Below are positions 1-6,337 of a DNA stretch of 7,403 nucleotides, piece after piece. The translations under genes and the position numbers were made by a program. Under the pieces are notes generated by a model, which made no database searches, was not told the DNA's origin, and worked only from the letters and a program-made list of their open reading frames with translations. This DNA is from an uncultured Clostridium sp. (GTDB taxonomy: Bacteria > Bacillota > Clostridia > TANB77 > CAG-508): assembly GCA_947057505.1 (NCBI GenBank), contig CAMSEM010000060.1, positions 1 to 7,403 of the forward strand. The letters run 5' to 3'. The first letter of the stretch is position 1. Every line of letters starts with the position of its first letter.

Positions 1-60
1 GTACAAATGCTCCTCCTGCCCGGCCCGTTCCTTGTGGCTGCCCACACTCTCCAAATCTGT
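1..60 (-). other. GC-rich edge segment, possible 5' part of a stable RNA
   Basis: These 60 bases are clearly richer in GC than the AT-rich flanks, as structural RNA genes in AT-rich genomes usually are. On the minus strand they lie just downstream of a TATAAAAT box and contain a small perfect hairpin (TGTGG, loop GCAG, CCACA). In Bacillus a tRNA-Ser gene lies close upstream of the signal recognition particle RNA gene (scr/ffs) and dnaX, and the tRNA-Ser here points toward this segment, so an SRP RNA start is one possibility. I do not recognise conserved SRP sequence, and the diagnostic GGAAGCAGC-type loop would be outside the window. The segment could also be coding or a contig-end artefact. 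Confidence 0.25.
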
Positions 61-65
61 TTTAT

Positions 66-96
66 TTTATAAGAAAAGAGTTTCACCACATGTACA
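66..96 (-). promoter_or_regulatory. weak candidate promoter for the edge RNA
   Basis: The minus strand has a good -10-like box, TATAAA, at 71-66, and a poor -35-like TGTACA at 96-91 with a 19-base spacer. Initiation would fall near position 60, where the GC-rich segment begins. The -10 is convincing and the -35 is not. Confidence 0.25.
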
Positions 97-140
97 CAAT
101 TGCTCTGCAACTGACAATTTTTAAGGTATTTCAAACCTTG

Positions 141-177
141 TTGTACATGGAAAAATTTATCACTTTTTCCTATACAA
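141..177 (-). other. hairpin downstream of tRNA-Ser
   Basis: An imperfect inverted repeat follows the tRNA on the minus strand. TTGTA pairs with TACAA, and after a small asymmetric bulge GGAAAAA pairs with TTTTTCC around an 8-base loop. There is no T-run after the stem, so it is not a classic intrinsic terminator. A run of six T directly follows the tRNA CCA (184-179). It may be a 3' processing or weak termination structure, or chance in AT-rich DNA. Confidence 0.25.
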
Positions 178-184
178 TAAAAAA

Positions 185-276
185 TGGCGCAGAGGGTGGG
201 ATTCGAACCCACGGTACGCTACAAACGCACGCCAATTTTCAAGACTGGTGCCATAAACCAACTCGACCACCTCTGC
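185..276 (-). tRNA. tRNA-Ser(UGA)
   Basis: On the minus strand this folds as a complete class II tRNA. The acceptor stem is GCAGAGG/CCTCTGC, followed by discriminator G and an encoded CCA at 187-185. The anticodon stem CCAGT/ATTGG encloses the loop CTTGAAA with anticodon TGA, which reads UCA-type serine codons. The long variable arm (GTGCG paired with CGTAC, one G-T pair) and discriminator G are serine identity features. The T arm is GTGGG-TTCGAAT-CCCAC. The gene lies 182 bp past the parB stop and has its own promoter, so it is transcribed separately. Confidence 0.97.
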
Positions 277-309
277 ATCTTACTGCTACCAAACTCGGTA
301 ACAGTATAT

Positions 310-339
310 ATCTTAACATATTTACCCTTTACTTGTCAA
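310..339 (-). promoter_or_regulatory. promoter of tRNA-Ser
   Basis: The minus strand has a perfect -35 TTGACA at 339-334, an 18-base spacer ending in TGT (extended -10 TGn), and a -10 TAAGAT at 315-310 (4 of 6 consensus bases). Initiation about 7 bases downstream would give a leader of some 25 bases before the tRNA 5' end at 276. This arrangement is typical for sigma-A stable RNA promoters. Confidence 0.7.
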
Positions 340-370
340 TAGCAAATTTTAACAATTTTGGTGTTTGCTA
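340..370. repeat. inverted repeat next to the tRNA -35 box
   Basis: TAGCAAA at 340-346 and TTTGCTA at 364-370 form a perfect 7-bp inverted repeat around 17 bases. It starts directly next to the TTGACA of the tRNA-Ser promoter and 6 bases after the stop of the integrase-like remnant. It has no T-run, so it is a poor terminator. It could be an operator, a recombination-site arm or chance. Confidence 0.3.
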
Positions 371-375
371 ACCAT

Positions 376-456
376 TTAATTTGCTTTAATTAATTTTTCA
401 AACATATTAGCTACTTCTCTATCCGTTTCTTCATATAAGTGTGAATATAAATCCAT
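376..456 (-). pseudogene. relic of the C-terminal end of a tyrosine recombinase (integrase)
   Basis: A 26-codon frame starts 2 bases after the parB stop, and the same frame is open backward to at least 480 inside parB. It contains MDLYSHL followed by EETDREVANMFEKL. Tyrosine recombinases of the phage/ICE integrase and XerC/D type end with a segment of the form T-x-D-x-Y-S/T-H-(V/L), then an acidic and hydrophobic helix; the Tyr of YSH is the catalytic nucleophile. The match is to that final segment only. The rest of the enzyme (the Arg and HxxR box) is absent, and I see no ribosome binding site. I infer a leftover of a departed or decayed mobile element near tRNA-Ser. A chance or unrelated small peptide is the alternative. 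Confidence 0.5.
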
Positions 457-458
457 TT

Positions 459-1322
459 CTATTTCAACAAACCTAATATTCTTTCTAAATCCTCATTTGT
501 AGAATATTGTATTACTATTTTTCCACTTCTTTTTCCTGCATTCAATTTTACTTTTGTTCCAAAAAAGCTTTGGAAAGTGTCTTCTATATCTCTGCATATT
601 GCTTCTCTACGTTCTTCTTCTTTTTTTGGTGCTTTTTTCTTACTTTGAACTTTTTCTTCTATATCTCTAACAGTTTCTCCCTTTTCTATAATTCTAAGTG
701 CTGCAGAATATTGTTTATCTGGTTCTGTAATACTAAGTAATGACCTACAATGACCTTCTGTAAGTTTTCCTTCTATAGCAAGTTTCATTACTCTTTCATC
801 TAGATTTAATAGTCTTAAAGTGTTTGTTACTGTACTTCTATTTAAACCTACAGTATCTGCTAATTGCTGTTGTGTCATTCCATAATCATCTAATAATTGT
901 CTAAATCCTCTTGCTTTGTCAATAGGATTTAAGTCTTCTCTTTGAATATTCTCTATTAAAGCTATTTCTTTATTTTTTCTTTCGTCATTTTCTCTTACAA
1001 TACAGGGCATTTGTTTTAACCCTGCTTTTTTAGCAGCTCTCCATCTTCTTTCTCCTGCTATAATTTCATAGTATCCTTCTTTTTTAGATACAATAATTGG
1101 TTGTATAATTCCATATATTTCAATAGATTTAGCAAGTTCTTCTATAGATTCTATTGGGAAATTTTTTCTTGGTTGATTTCTATTTGGTTCTATTTCAATG
1201 ATTTTTATACTTTGTACGATTTCTTCTCCATCTTTTAATTTTCTTTCTTCTTCTTTTGTTAATTGATTTTCACTAAATAGGGCTTCTAACCCCTTTCCTA
1301 GACCTGTTTTTTTTGGTGGCAT
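459..1322 (-). CDS. parB: chromosome-partitioning protein ParB (Spo0J)
   Basis: ParB is a CTP-dependent clamp that loads at parS sites near the origin, spreads along DNA, stimulates ParA ATPase and recruits condensin (family knowledge). At 287 aa it is normal length. The N-terminus carries the GLGKGLEALF box (residues 7-16) that contacts ParA. The ParB/Srx nucleotide-binding domain follows at about 37-130, with GERRWRAA (90-97) and ENIQREDLNP (124-133). A helix-turn-helix at about 149-172 (MTQQQLADTVGLNRSTVT) is the parS reader, and the last 50 or so residues are the dimer domain after a lysine-rich linker. The ATG at 1322 has an AGGAGT site 8 bases upstream. The gene starts 19 bp after parA stops, so both share one transcript. 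It resembles Spo0J more than Noc because it is paired with parA. Confidence 0.96.
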   Translation of the reverse strand: MPPKKTGLGKGLEALFSENQLTKEEERKLKDGEEIVQSIKIIEIEPNRNQPRKNFPIESIEELAKSIEIYGIIQPIIVSKKEGYYEIIAGERRWRAAKKAGLKQMPCIVRENDERKNKEIALIENIQREDLNPIDKARGFRQLLDDYGMTQQQLADTVGLNRSTVTNTLRLLNLDERVMKLAIEGKLTEGHCRSLLSITEPDKQYSAALRIIEKGETVRDIEEKVQSKKKAPKKEEERREAICRDIEDTFQSFFGTKVKLNAGKRSGKIVIQYSTNEDLERILGLLK

Positions 1323-1341
1323 ATTATTTCACTCCTTTTAT

Positions 1342-2133
1342 TTAGATTGCATGTTTTCCTTTTCCATTACTTTCATTAGTTTTTAAAAATTCTTTTACAA
1401 ATTTATCATAACTTTTAGCGCCCTTAGATCTTGGGTCATATACAGAAATTGGCATTCCATAACTTGGTGCTTCACTTAATTTTACGTTTCTTGGTATAAC
1501 TGTTTTATACACTTTATTTTCAAAGTATTTGCTTACTTCTTTTACCACTTGATTAGATAAGTTTGTTCTTATATCATACATTGTTAATAAAGCACCTTCT
1601 ATTTCAAATTCTTTATTTAAATGTTTTTTTACTAGATTAACCGTATTTAGTAATTGACCTAATCCTTCTAATGCATAATATTCGCACTGTACTGGTATTA
1701 ATACACTATTTGATGCTGTAAAGGCGTTTAATGTAATTAGTCCTAAAGATGGTGGACAGTCTATAATCATATAGTCATAATCTTGTTTGATATTATCTAG
1801 TTTTTCCTTTAGACGATATTCTCTTGACATCATAGATACTAATTCTACTTCTGCACCTGCTAAATTAATGTTAGATGCACATATAAATAAATTTTTGATT
1901 TCTGTTTTTTGAATAGCATCTTTTGGTTCTACTTCATCATTAACCATTAAATCATATACTGAAAATTCTACGTTTTTTTCTGCTCCTACTCCACTTGTAG
2001 CATTACCTTGAGGGTCAGCATCTATTAGTAGTACTTTTTTTCCTCTTTTGGCTAATAATGTACTTAAATTAACTGCGGTTGTGGTTTTTCCTACTCCACC
2101 TTTTTGATTTGCAATTGATATTATTTTTCCCAA
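1342..2133 (-). CDS. parA: chromosome-partitioning ATPase ParA (Soj), TTG start
   Basis: ParA is a deviant Walker ATPase that binds DNA nonspecifically as an ATP dimer; ParB-driven release moves or positions the origin, and Soj also modulates DnaA in Bacillus (family knowledge). Visible motifs are the deviant Walker A KGGVGKTT (residues 11-18), DADPQGN (38-44), Walker B MIIDCPPS (122-129), and VIPRNVKLSEAPSYG near the C-terminus. I chose the TTG at 2133 because GGAGG (2145-2141) sits 7 bases upstream and the protein then begins MGKIISIANQKGG, as family members do. The 263-aa length is normal. An in-frame ATG at 2175 would add a 14-residue lysine-rich tail and lacks a Shine-Dalgarno site. The gene heads the parAB unit under a strong promoter. 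Confidence 0.95.
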   Translation of the reverse strand: MGKIISIANQKGGVGKTTTAVNLSTLLAKRGKKVLLIDADPQGNATSGVGAEKNVEFSVYDLMVNDEVEPKDAIQKTEIKNLFICASNINLAGAEVELVSMMSREYRLKEKLDNIKQDYDYMIIDCPPSLGLITLNAFTASNSVLIPVQCEYYALEGLGQLLNTVNLVKKHLNKEFEIEGALLTMYDIRTNLSNQVVKEVSKYFENKVYKTVIPRNVKLSEAPSYGMPISVYDPRSKGAKSYDKFVKEFLKTNESNGKGKHAI

Positions 2134-2140
2134 TTTATTG

Positions 2141-2145
2141 CCTCC
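2141..2145 (-). promoter_or_regulatory. ribosome binding site that fixes the parA TTG start
   Basis: GGAGG on the minus strand lies 7 bases before TTG at 2133-2131. No comparable site precedes the upstream in-frame ATG at 2175. This supports translation from TTG. Confidence 0.8.
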
Positions 2146-2213
2146 ATTCTTGTTTTTTTGTCTTTTTGTCAACATTTTATTGTGCTTATTTCTTTTTTAA
2201 ATTCGATATATTA

Positions 2214-2242
2214 ATGATATAAAAATATTTATTATATGTCAA
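2214..2242 (-). promoter_or_regulatory. sigma-A-type promoter of parAB
   Basis: The minus strand shows a perfect -35 TTGACA at 2242-2237, a 17-base spacer and a -10 TATCAT at 2219-2214 (5 of 6 consensus bases). It lies just downstream of the hairpin that follows rsmG. Transcription would start near 2207 and leave a leader of about 75 bases before the TTG start of parA. This makes parAB a unit with its own promoter. Confidence 0.75.
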
Positions 2243-2255
2243 TGAAATTTGCAAA

Positions 2256-2302
2256 AATAAAAAAATTTGTTACTAGTTAATAGATACTAATAACAAATTT
2301 TT
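2256..2302 (-). terminator. intrinsic terminator after rsmG
   Basis: Arms at 2261-2277 and 2286-2302 pair over 16 of 17 positions (12 bp, one mismatch, 4 bp) around an 8-base loop. On the minus strand the stem ends in a run of seven T (2265-2259), partly within the stem, then ATTTTTGC. The stem is AT-rich, so it is weaker than a classic terminator. Its place 16 bp past the rsmG stop and just before the parAB promoter fits an operon end. The plus-strand side has five T and could also act that way, but nothing there needs it. Confidence 0.65.
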
Positions 2303-2318
2303 ATACTGATAATACTTT

Positions 2319-3041
2319 CTATTGAAGTGGTTCTTTTGTTGGTGTACCAGCCTTTCTAGGATATTTCTTTGGCGTACTTCTTAGCTTTTTAATCACTACT
2401 ATTTTCCTTTGAATTTTACTATTTGGGAGTATGATAGTATCTATATTTTGTATTTCTCCTCCTAATATTTCAATTGCTTTTTTTGCTTCTTGCAACTCTT
2501 CTTCTATTTCTGCTGATTTCATACATATACATAGTCCACCTATTTTAACAAAAGGAAGCATATATTCTAGCAATGTGTTTAATCTTGCTACGGCTCTAGA
2601 TGTAACAATTTCGTAGTTTTCTCTTTTATTTATTTGTTTTATAAATTCTTCTGCTCTTCCATGAACTGCTTGAACATTTTGTAATTTTAAATTGCAAATT
2701 ACTTCTTGTAAAAATGTAATTCTTTTATTTAAGGAATCTAATAGTGTAAAGCTAGTTTCTTTTTGTAGTATTTTAAGTGGTATTCCTGGAAAACCAGCTC
2801 CTGTTCCTATATCTAATACACTTTTTCTATTTTTGGTATATGAGTATATTGTTAAACTATCTATAAAATGTTTTAATATAATTTCATTTGGTTCTACAAT
2901 TGCTGTTAAATTTATTTTTTGATTCCATTCTATTAATAAATTCATATATTGATAATATTTTTCTATTTGTTCTATACTTAATTTAATTTGTAATTTCTCT
3001 GCTTTTTCTTTTAAATTTTGCATCCAAAACTCTTTTTCCAT
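2319..3041 (-). CDS. rsmG: 16S rRNA (guanine-N7)-methyltransferase RsmG (GidB)
   Basis: RsmG uses S-adenosylmethionine to methylate N7 of G527 (E. coli numbering) in the 530 loop of 16S rRNA; loss gives low-level streptomycin resistance (family knowledge). The 240-aa protein has normal length. A helical N-terminus with NQKINLTAI (40-48) is followed by a Rossmann fold with the SAM-binding glycine motif LDIGTGAGFPGIPLK (76-90), then TSRAVARL (147-154), and a basic C-terminus ending YPRKAGTPTKEPL, typical of Bacillota RsmG. The ATG at 3041 has GGAG 5 bases upstream. It starts 14 bp after mnmG stops, with its ribosome binding site in that gap, so mnmG-rsmG is one transcript. A hairpin terminator follows. 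Confidence 0.97.
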   Translation of the reverse strand: MEKEFWMQNLKEKAEKLQIKLSIEQIEKYYQYMNLLIEWNQKINLTAIVEPNEIILKHFIDSLTIYSYTKNRKSVLDIGTGAGFPGIPLKILQKETSFTLLDSLNKRITFLQEVICNLKLQNVQAVHGRAEEFIKQINKRENYEIVTSRAVARLNTLLEYMLPFVKIGGLCICMKSAEIEEELQEAKKAIEILGGEIQNIDTIILPNSKIQRKIVVIKKLRSTPKKYPRKAGTPTKEPLQ

Positions 3042-3055
3042 TTTTACTCCTTTAA

Positions 3056-4933
3056 TTATCCTTGCTTTTCTTGCTCTAAATAGATTAGTAAGACAGAAAT
3101 ATCTGCTGGTGAAACTCCTGATATTCTAGAAGCTTGTCCTACTGAATTTGGCCTAATTTTATTTAATTTTTGTCTTGCTTCTAATCTTAATCCTTTCATT
3201 TTTTCATAATCTATATTTTGAGGTAATAATTTTTTCTCTAATTTTTTAAATTTTTCTACTTGTTGCTTTTGTAGCTTAATATATCCTTTATATTTGGTTT
3301 CTATCTCTACTTCTTTTGTTACTTCTTCTGGTAATTCTGGTCTTTGTTTGTCAATTGGTTTTAATATTTCATAGGTTAACTCTGTTCTTCTTAATAGTTC
3401 ATCAAGTTTAGCACCTGTTGTCAAACTTGATGAGCTATTGGCTTGTAATAGTTCATTTACCTCTTGTGTTGGCTTTATTATTGTGTTTTCTATTCTTTCT
3501 ATTTCCTTTTCTATGGCTTGTTTCTTTTCTAAAAATTTTTGATATCTTTCTTCTGAAATAAGTCCTATTTCATGTCCTATTTCAGTTAATCTTAAGTCTG
3601 TATTATCTTGTCTTAATAATAGTCTATATTCTGCTCTAGATGTCATCATTCTATATGGTTCATTGGTTCCTTTGGTAATAATATCGTCTATTAAAACTCC
3701 TATATATGCATCCGAACGGTCCAATATAACTGTTTTTTTTCCTTTTAGCTTTTGCGCAGCATTAATTCCAGCCATAATGCCTTGTGCTGCTGCTTCTTCA
3801 TATCCAGATGTTCCATTAATTTGACCTGCAAAAAACATTCCTTCAATTTTTTTATGTTCTAATGATAATTTTAGCTCTAATGGGTCTATACAGTCATATT
3901 CTATTGCATAGGCTGGTCTTGTAAATTCTACATTTTCTAGTCCTGCTATTGTTCTATACATTGCTATTTGTACATCCTCTGGAAGTGATGAACTCATTCC
4001 TTGTACATACATTTCATCTGTATCTCTTCCAATTGGTTCTACAAATATTTGATGTCTTTCTTTATCAGCAAAACGAACTACTTTATCTTCAATAGAAGGA
4101 CAATATCTTGGTCCTGTTCCTTTTATTTCCCCTGCATATAAAGGAGAACGATGTAAGTTTTTTCTAATAATTTCATGTGTTTTTTCATTTGTATATGTTA
4201 AATAACATGGTAATTGTTCTTCTTTTTCTTCTATTTTGTCTTCGAATGAAAAAGCTACTGGATTTTTATCCCCATCTTGTCTTTCCATTTTAGAAAAGTC
4301 AATAGAATTTTTATTTACTCTGGCTGGTGTACCTGTTTTGAATCTTACCAAGGATATTCCCATTTTTATAAGCATATCAGATAATTTATTAGCTGGAAAT
4401 ACACCATCTGGACCACTTTCATATGATACTTCTCCAATATGTATTTTTCCTTTTAAATAGGTACCTGTAGCTAATATTACGCTATCTACATTATAAATAG
4501 CCCCAATATTGGTTTCTACCCATTTTACTTTTCCATCTTTTACTCCTATATCTATAATCTCTGCTTGTTTTAAATATAAATTTTCTTGTTTTTCTAAGGT
4601 ATGTTTCATTTCTGCTTGATATTTTTTTCTGTCTGCTTGTGCTCTTAATGAATAAACTGCTGGTCCTTTTGAAGTATTTAACATTCTTAATTGTGTATAA
4701 GTTTTATCAATATTTTTTCCCATTTCTCCGCCTAAACAATCTATTTCCATTACTAAATGTCCTTTTGAGCTTCCACCAATATGTGGGTTACATGGCATAT
4801 TAGCAACAGCTTCTAAGCTAATTGAGAATAGTAAAGTCTTTAATCCTAATCTTGCAGTTGCCAGAGCTGCTTCACATCCCGCATGTCCTGCTCCTATTAC
4901 TGCTACATCATATTTTCCTGCATTATATTTCAT
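3056..4933 (-). CDS. mnmG: tRNA uridine-5-carboxymethylaminomethyl modification enzyme MnmG (GidA)
   Basis: MnmG is the FAD-dependent partner of the GTPase MnmE. Together they place a carboxymethylaminomethyl (or aminomethyl) group on C5 of wobble U34 in tRNAs reading split codon boxes, using methylene-THF and NADH (family knowledge). The 625-aa protein is full length. The FAD-binding GAGHAGCEAA (14-23) is near the N-terminus. PCNPHIGGSSKGHL (47-60) and CPSIEDK (278-284) carry the conserved cysteines. GQINGTSGYEEAAAQG (370-385) and TSRAEYRLLLRQDNTD (431-446) follow, and the C-terminal MnmE/tRNA-binding helical region ends with SPADISVLLIYLE. An in-frame TAA just upstream leaves ATG 4933 as the first start; its Shine-Dalgarno is poor, and a GGAG lies about 40 bases upstream across a hairpin. 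The 273-bp gap to mnmE suggests its own promoter. Confidence 0.98.
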   Translation of the reverse strand: MKYNAGKYDVAVIGAGHAGCEAALATARLGLKTLLFSISLEAVANMPCNPHIGGSSKGHLVMEIDCLGGEMGKNIDKTYTQLRMLNTSKGPAVYSLRAQADRKKYQAEMKHTLEKQENLYLKQAEIIDIGVKDGKVKWVETNIGAIYNVDSVILATGTYLKGKIHIGEVSYESGPDGVFPANKLSDMLIKMGISLVRFKTGTPARVNKNSIDFSKMERQDGDKNPVAFSFEDKIEEKEEQLPCYLTYTNEKTHEIIRKNLHRSPLYAGEIKGTGPRYCPSIEDKVVRFADKERHQIFVEPIGRDTDEMYVQGMSSSLPEDVQIAMYRTIAGLENVEFTRPAYAIEYDCIDPLELKLSLEHKKIEGMFFAGQINGTSGYEEAAAQGIMAGINAAQKLKGKKTVILDRSDAYIGVLIDDIITKGTNEPYRMMTSRAEYRLLLRQDNTDLRLTEIGHEIGLISEERYQKFLEKKQAIEKEIERIENTIIKPTQEVNELLQANSSSSLTTGAKLDELLRRTELTYEILKPIDKQRPELPEEVTKEVEIETKYKGYIKLQKQQVEKFKKLEKKLLPQNIDYEKMKGLRLEARQKLNKIRPNSVGQASRISGVSPADISVLLIYLEQEKQG

Positions 4934-4946
4934 TTTTTACTTTTTT

Positions 4947-4979
4947 ATGTTAGTAAATATTTTTTTCTAACATTTCTCC
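4947..4979 (-). promoter_or_regulatory. ribosome binding site and stem-loop in the mnmG leader
   Basis: On the minus strand GGAG (4979-4976) is followed two bases later by a perfect 7-bp inverted repeat, ATGTTAG (4973-4967) and CTAACAT (4953-4947), around a 13-base A/T loop. The mnmG ATG is at 4933. Folding would reduce the gap between GGAG and ATG from about 42 to about 15 bases. The left arm also includes an ATG that opens a 7-codon frame (MLEKNIY), but only 2 bases after GGAG, too close for normal initiation. It may be a translational control structure; the stem is AT-rich and weak. Confidence 0.35.
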
Positions 4980-5047
4980 TTTCTTATTTAGTTTTTTATG
5001 AAACAAAAAATAGTGTTCGTATTACTTTTTGTCATGTCGTTTTTTGT

Positions 5048-5074
5048 CGAACGCAATAAAATGTATTGTTTTCG
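5048..5074. repeat. imperfect inverted repeat in the mnmE-mnmG gap
   Basis: Two 11-base arms (minus strand CGAAAACAATA at 5074-5064 and TATTGCGTTCG at 5058-5048) match at 9 of 11 positions around a 5-base loop. There is no T-run on the minus strand, so it is not a terminator for mnmE. It could be an operator or a leader hairpin. Confidence 0.35.
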
Positions 5075-5133
5075 TTATATTTTTGTCTTTTTGTTACAAC
5101 ATTTATTTATACTTTATATCTTTAATTGTTCTA

Positions 5134-5162
5134 TAAATAGCATGTTACATAGCTTATTTCAA
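5134..5162 (-). promoter_or_regulatory. candidate promoter of mnmG-rsmG
   Basis: The minus strand has TTGAAA at 5162-5157, a 17-base spacer and TATTTA at 5139-5134, with an extended TG motif one base before the -10. The -10 matches only 3 of 6 consensus bases. The long mnmE-mnmG gap and the need to express mnmG if mnmE is broken make a promoter likely here, but this exact site is uncertain. Confidence 0.3.
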
Positions 5163-5183
5163 AAATAACTTATTAGTTAATTT
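5161..5183 (-). terminator. weak hairpin with T-run after mnmE
   Basis: The minus strand has TAACT-AATA-AGTTA followed by TTTTTG, 24 bp past the mnmE stop. Three more A-T pairs can form outside one mismatch. The stem has a single G-C pair, so any termination would be partial. It overlaps the -35 of the candidate mnmG promoter. Confidence 0.25.
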
Positions 5184-5206
5184 ATACTTTGTTTTTCTTT
5201 TTGTTC

Positions 5207-6337
5207 TTATTTTCCTAGACAAAATTTCGAAAAAATTTCCGCAATAATATCTTCTGAAACATTTTCTCCTGTTATGGCACTTAATTCTTCCAAAGTTTGC
5301 TTCATAGAAATCGCAATTAAATCTATTGGCATGTTTTCTTCCAATGCTTCTTTTCCTTGTTTAATTGCCTCTATTGCTTTTCTTATCTGTTCTTTATGTC
5401 TTATGTTTGTAATCAAATCTCCATTATTAATTTCTATTTCATTTAATGTAAACATTTCTAATATTTGTTTATATAACATTTCTATTCCTTGTTTTTTCTT
5501 AGCTGATATTTTTATAACAGGTTTGTTTATTCTTTTTATTTCTTCTGTTTGTTCTAATTGAATATCTTTTTCATCTATTTTATTTAATAAAATAACTGCT
5601 TTCTTATTTTGGATTAAGTCTAATATTTGAATATCTTCCTTTTCAAGTGGTTTTGTATTATCAAATATACTAATAATAAAGTCTGCTTCTTCTAGCAATT
5701 TTAAAGCTTTTTCTACACCTATTTTTTCTATCTCATCTTGTGCATTTCTAATTCCTGCAGTATCTATTAATTTTAAAGGTATTCCCTGTATATGAATCAT
5801 TTCTTCTATAGTATCTCTCGTAGTTCCTTCTACCCCACTTACAATGGCTCTTTCCTCATTTAAAATAGCATTTAGTAAAGAGGACTTTCCACTGTTTGGT
5901 TTTCCAATTATAACAGTATGTATTCCTTCTTTTAATATTTTTCCTGTGTTAAAACTTTTTTCTAATTTTTCCAATTTATCTTGTATTCTATTAATTTGAT
6001 TTACTGCTTTTTGATTACTCACTTCTTCTATATCATATTCTGGATAATCAATAGAAGCTTCAATATCTGCCATAATGTCTAAAATATCTTTCCTAATTTC
6101 TTGAATTTTCTGTGATAATCTTCCTTCTAGCTGGTTGAATGATGCTTTTGCTTCTTTATCTGTTTTCGCATTAATTAAATCTATAATTCCTTCTGCTTGT
6201 GATAAATCAATTCTTCCATTTAGAAAGGCTCTTTTTGTAAATTCACCAGGCTCTGCAATTTTTGCGCCAGCTAATAAGCATTGTTCTAATATTTGCCTTT
6301 CTATTATAGTTCCACCATGTGAATTAATTTCACACAT
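5207..6337 (-). CDS. mnmE: 5'-truncated tRNA modification GTPase MnmE
   Basis: MnmE (TrmE) is the G-domain partner of MnmG in wobble-uridine modification. The part from ATG 6337 is 376 aa, against about 455 for the family. Recognisable MnmE sequence reaches further upstream in the same frame to about 6361 (NPKSYTTEN, matching the family's PxSYTGED), and there it stops abruptly. Roughly the first 70 residues, most of the N-terminal formyl-THF-binding and dimerisation domain, are missing. The rest is intact: SHGG (6-9), PGEFTKRAFLNGRIDLSQAEG (30-50), G1 GKPNSGKSS (145-153), GTTRDT (171-176), DTAG (192-195), NKID (252-255), and the catalytic C-terminal FCLGK. There is no obvious ribosome binding site before 6337. 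Upstream lies an intron reverse transcriptase frame that overlaps it by 34 bases. It is probably nonfunctional unless the break is an assembly error. Confidence 0.93.
   Translation of the reverse strand: MCEINSHGGTIIERQILEQCLLAGAKIAEPGEFTKRAFLNGRIDLSQAEGIIDLINAKTDKEAKASFNQLEGRLSQKIQEIRKDILDIMADIEASIDYPEYDIEEVSNQKAVNQINRIQDKLEKLEKSFNTGKILKEGIHTVIIGKPNSGKSSLLNAILNEERAIVSGVEGTTRDTIEEMIHIQGIPLKLIDTAGIRNAQDEIEKIGVEKALKLLEEADFIISIFDNTKPLEKEDIQILDLIQNKKAVILLNKIDEKDIQLEQTEEIKRINKPVIKISAKKKQGIEMLYKQILEMFTLNEIEINNGDLITNIRHKEQIRKAIEAIKQGKEALEENMPIDLIAISMKQTLEELSAITGENVSEDIIAEIFSKFCLGK

Noticed and set aside
141..177. Intrinsic terminator of tRNA-Ser
   Set aside because: A stem is present but no T-run follows it, so it is listed as a hairpin and not as a terminator.
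90..371. Plus-strand open frame of 93 codons over the tRNA region
   Set aside because: It is antisense to the complete tRNA-Ser and its promoter, has no ribosome binding site and no recognisable protein features.
507..740. Plus-strand hydrophobic frame that looks like a membrane protein
   Set aside because: It is antisense to parB lysine/glutamate-rich codons, which read as Phe/Ser/Cys on the opposite strand. No start signal supports it.
4947..4973. Seven-codon leader peptide (MLEKNIY) ahead of mnmG as a real gene
   Set aside because: The GGAG is only 2 bases from its ATG, too close for normal initiation; it is kept only as an alternative reading of the hairpin.
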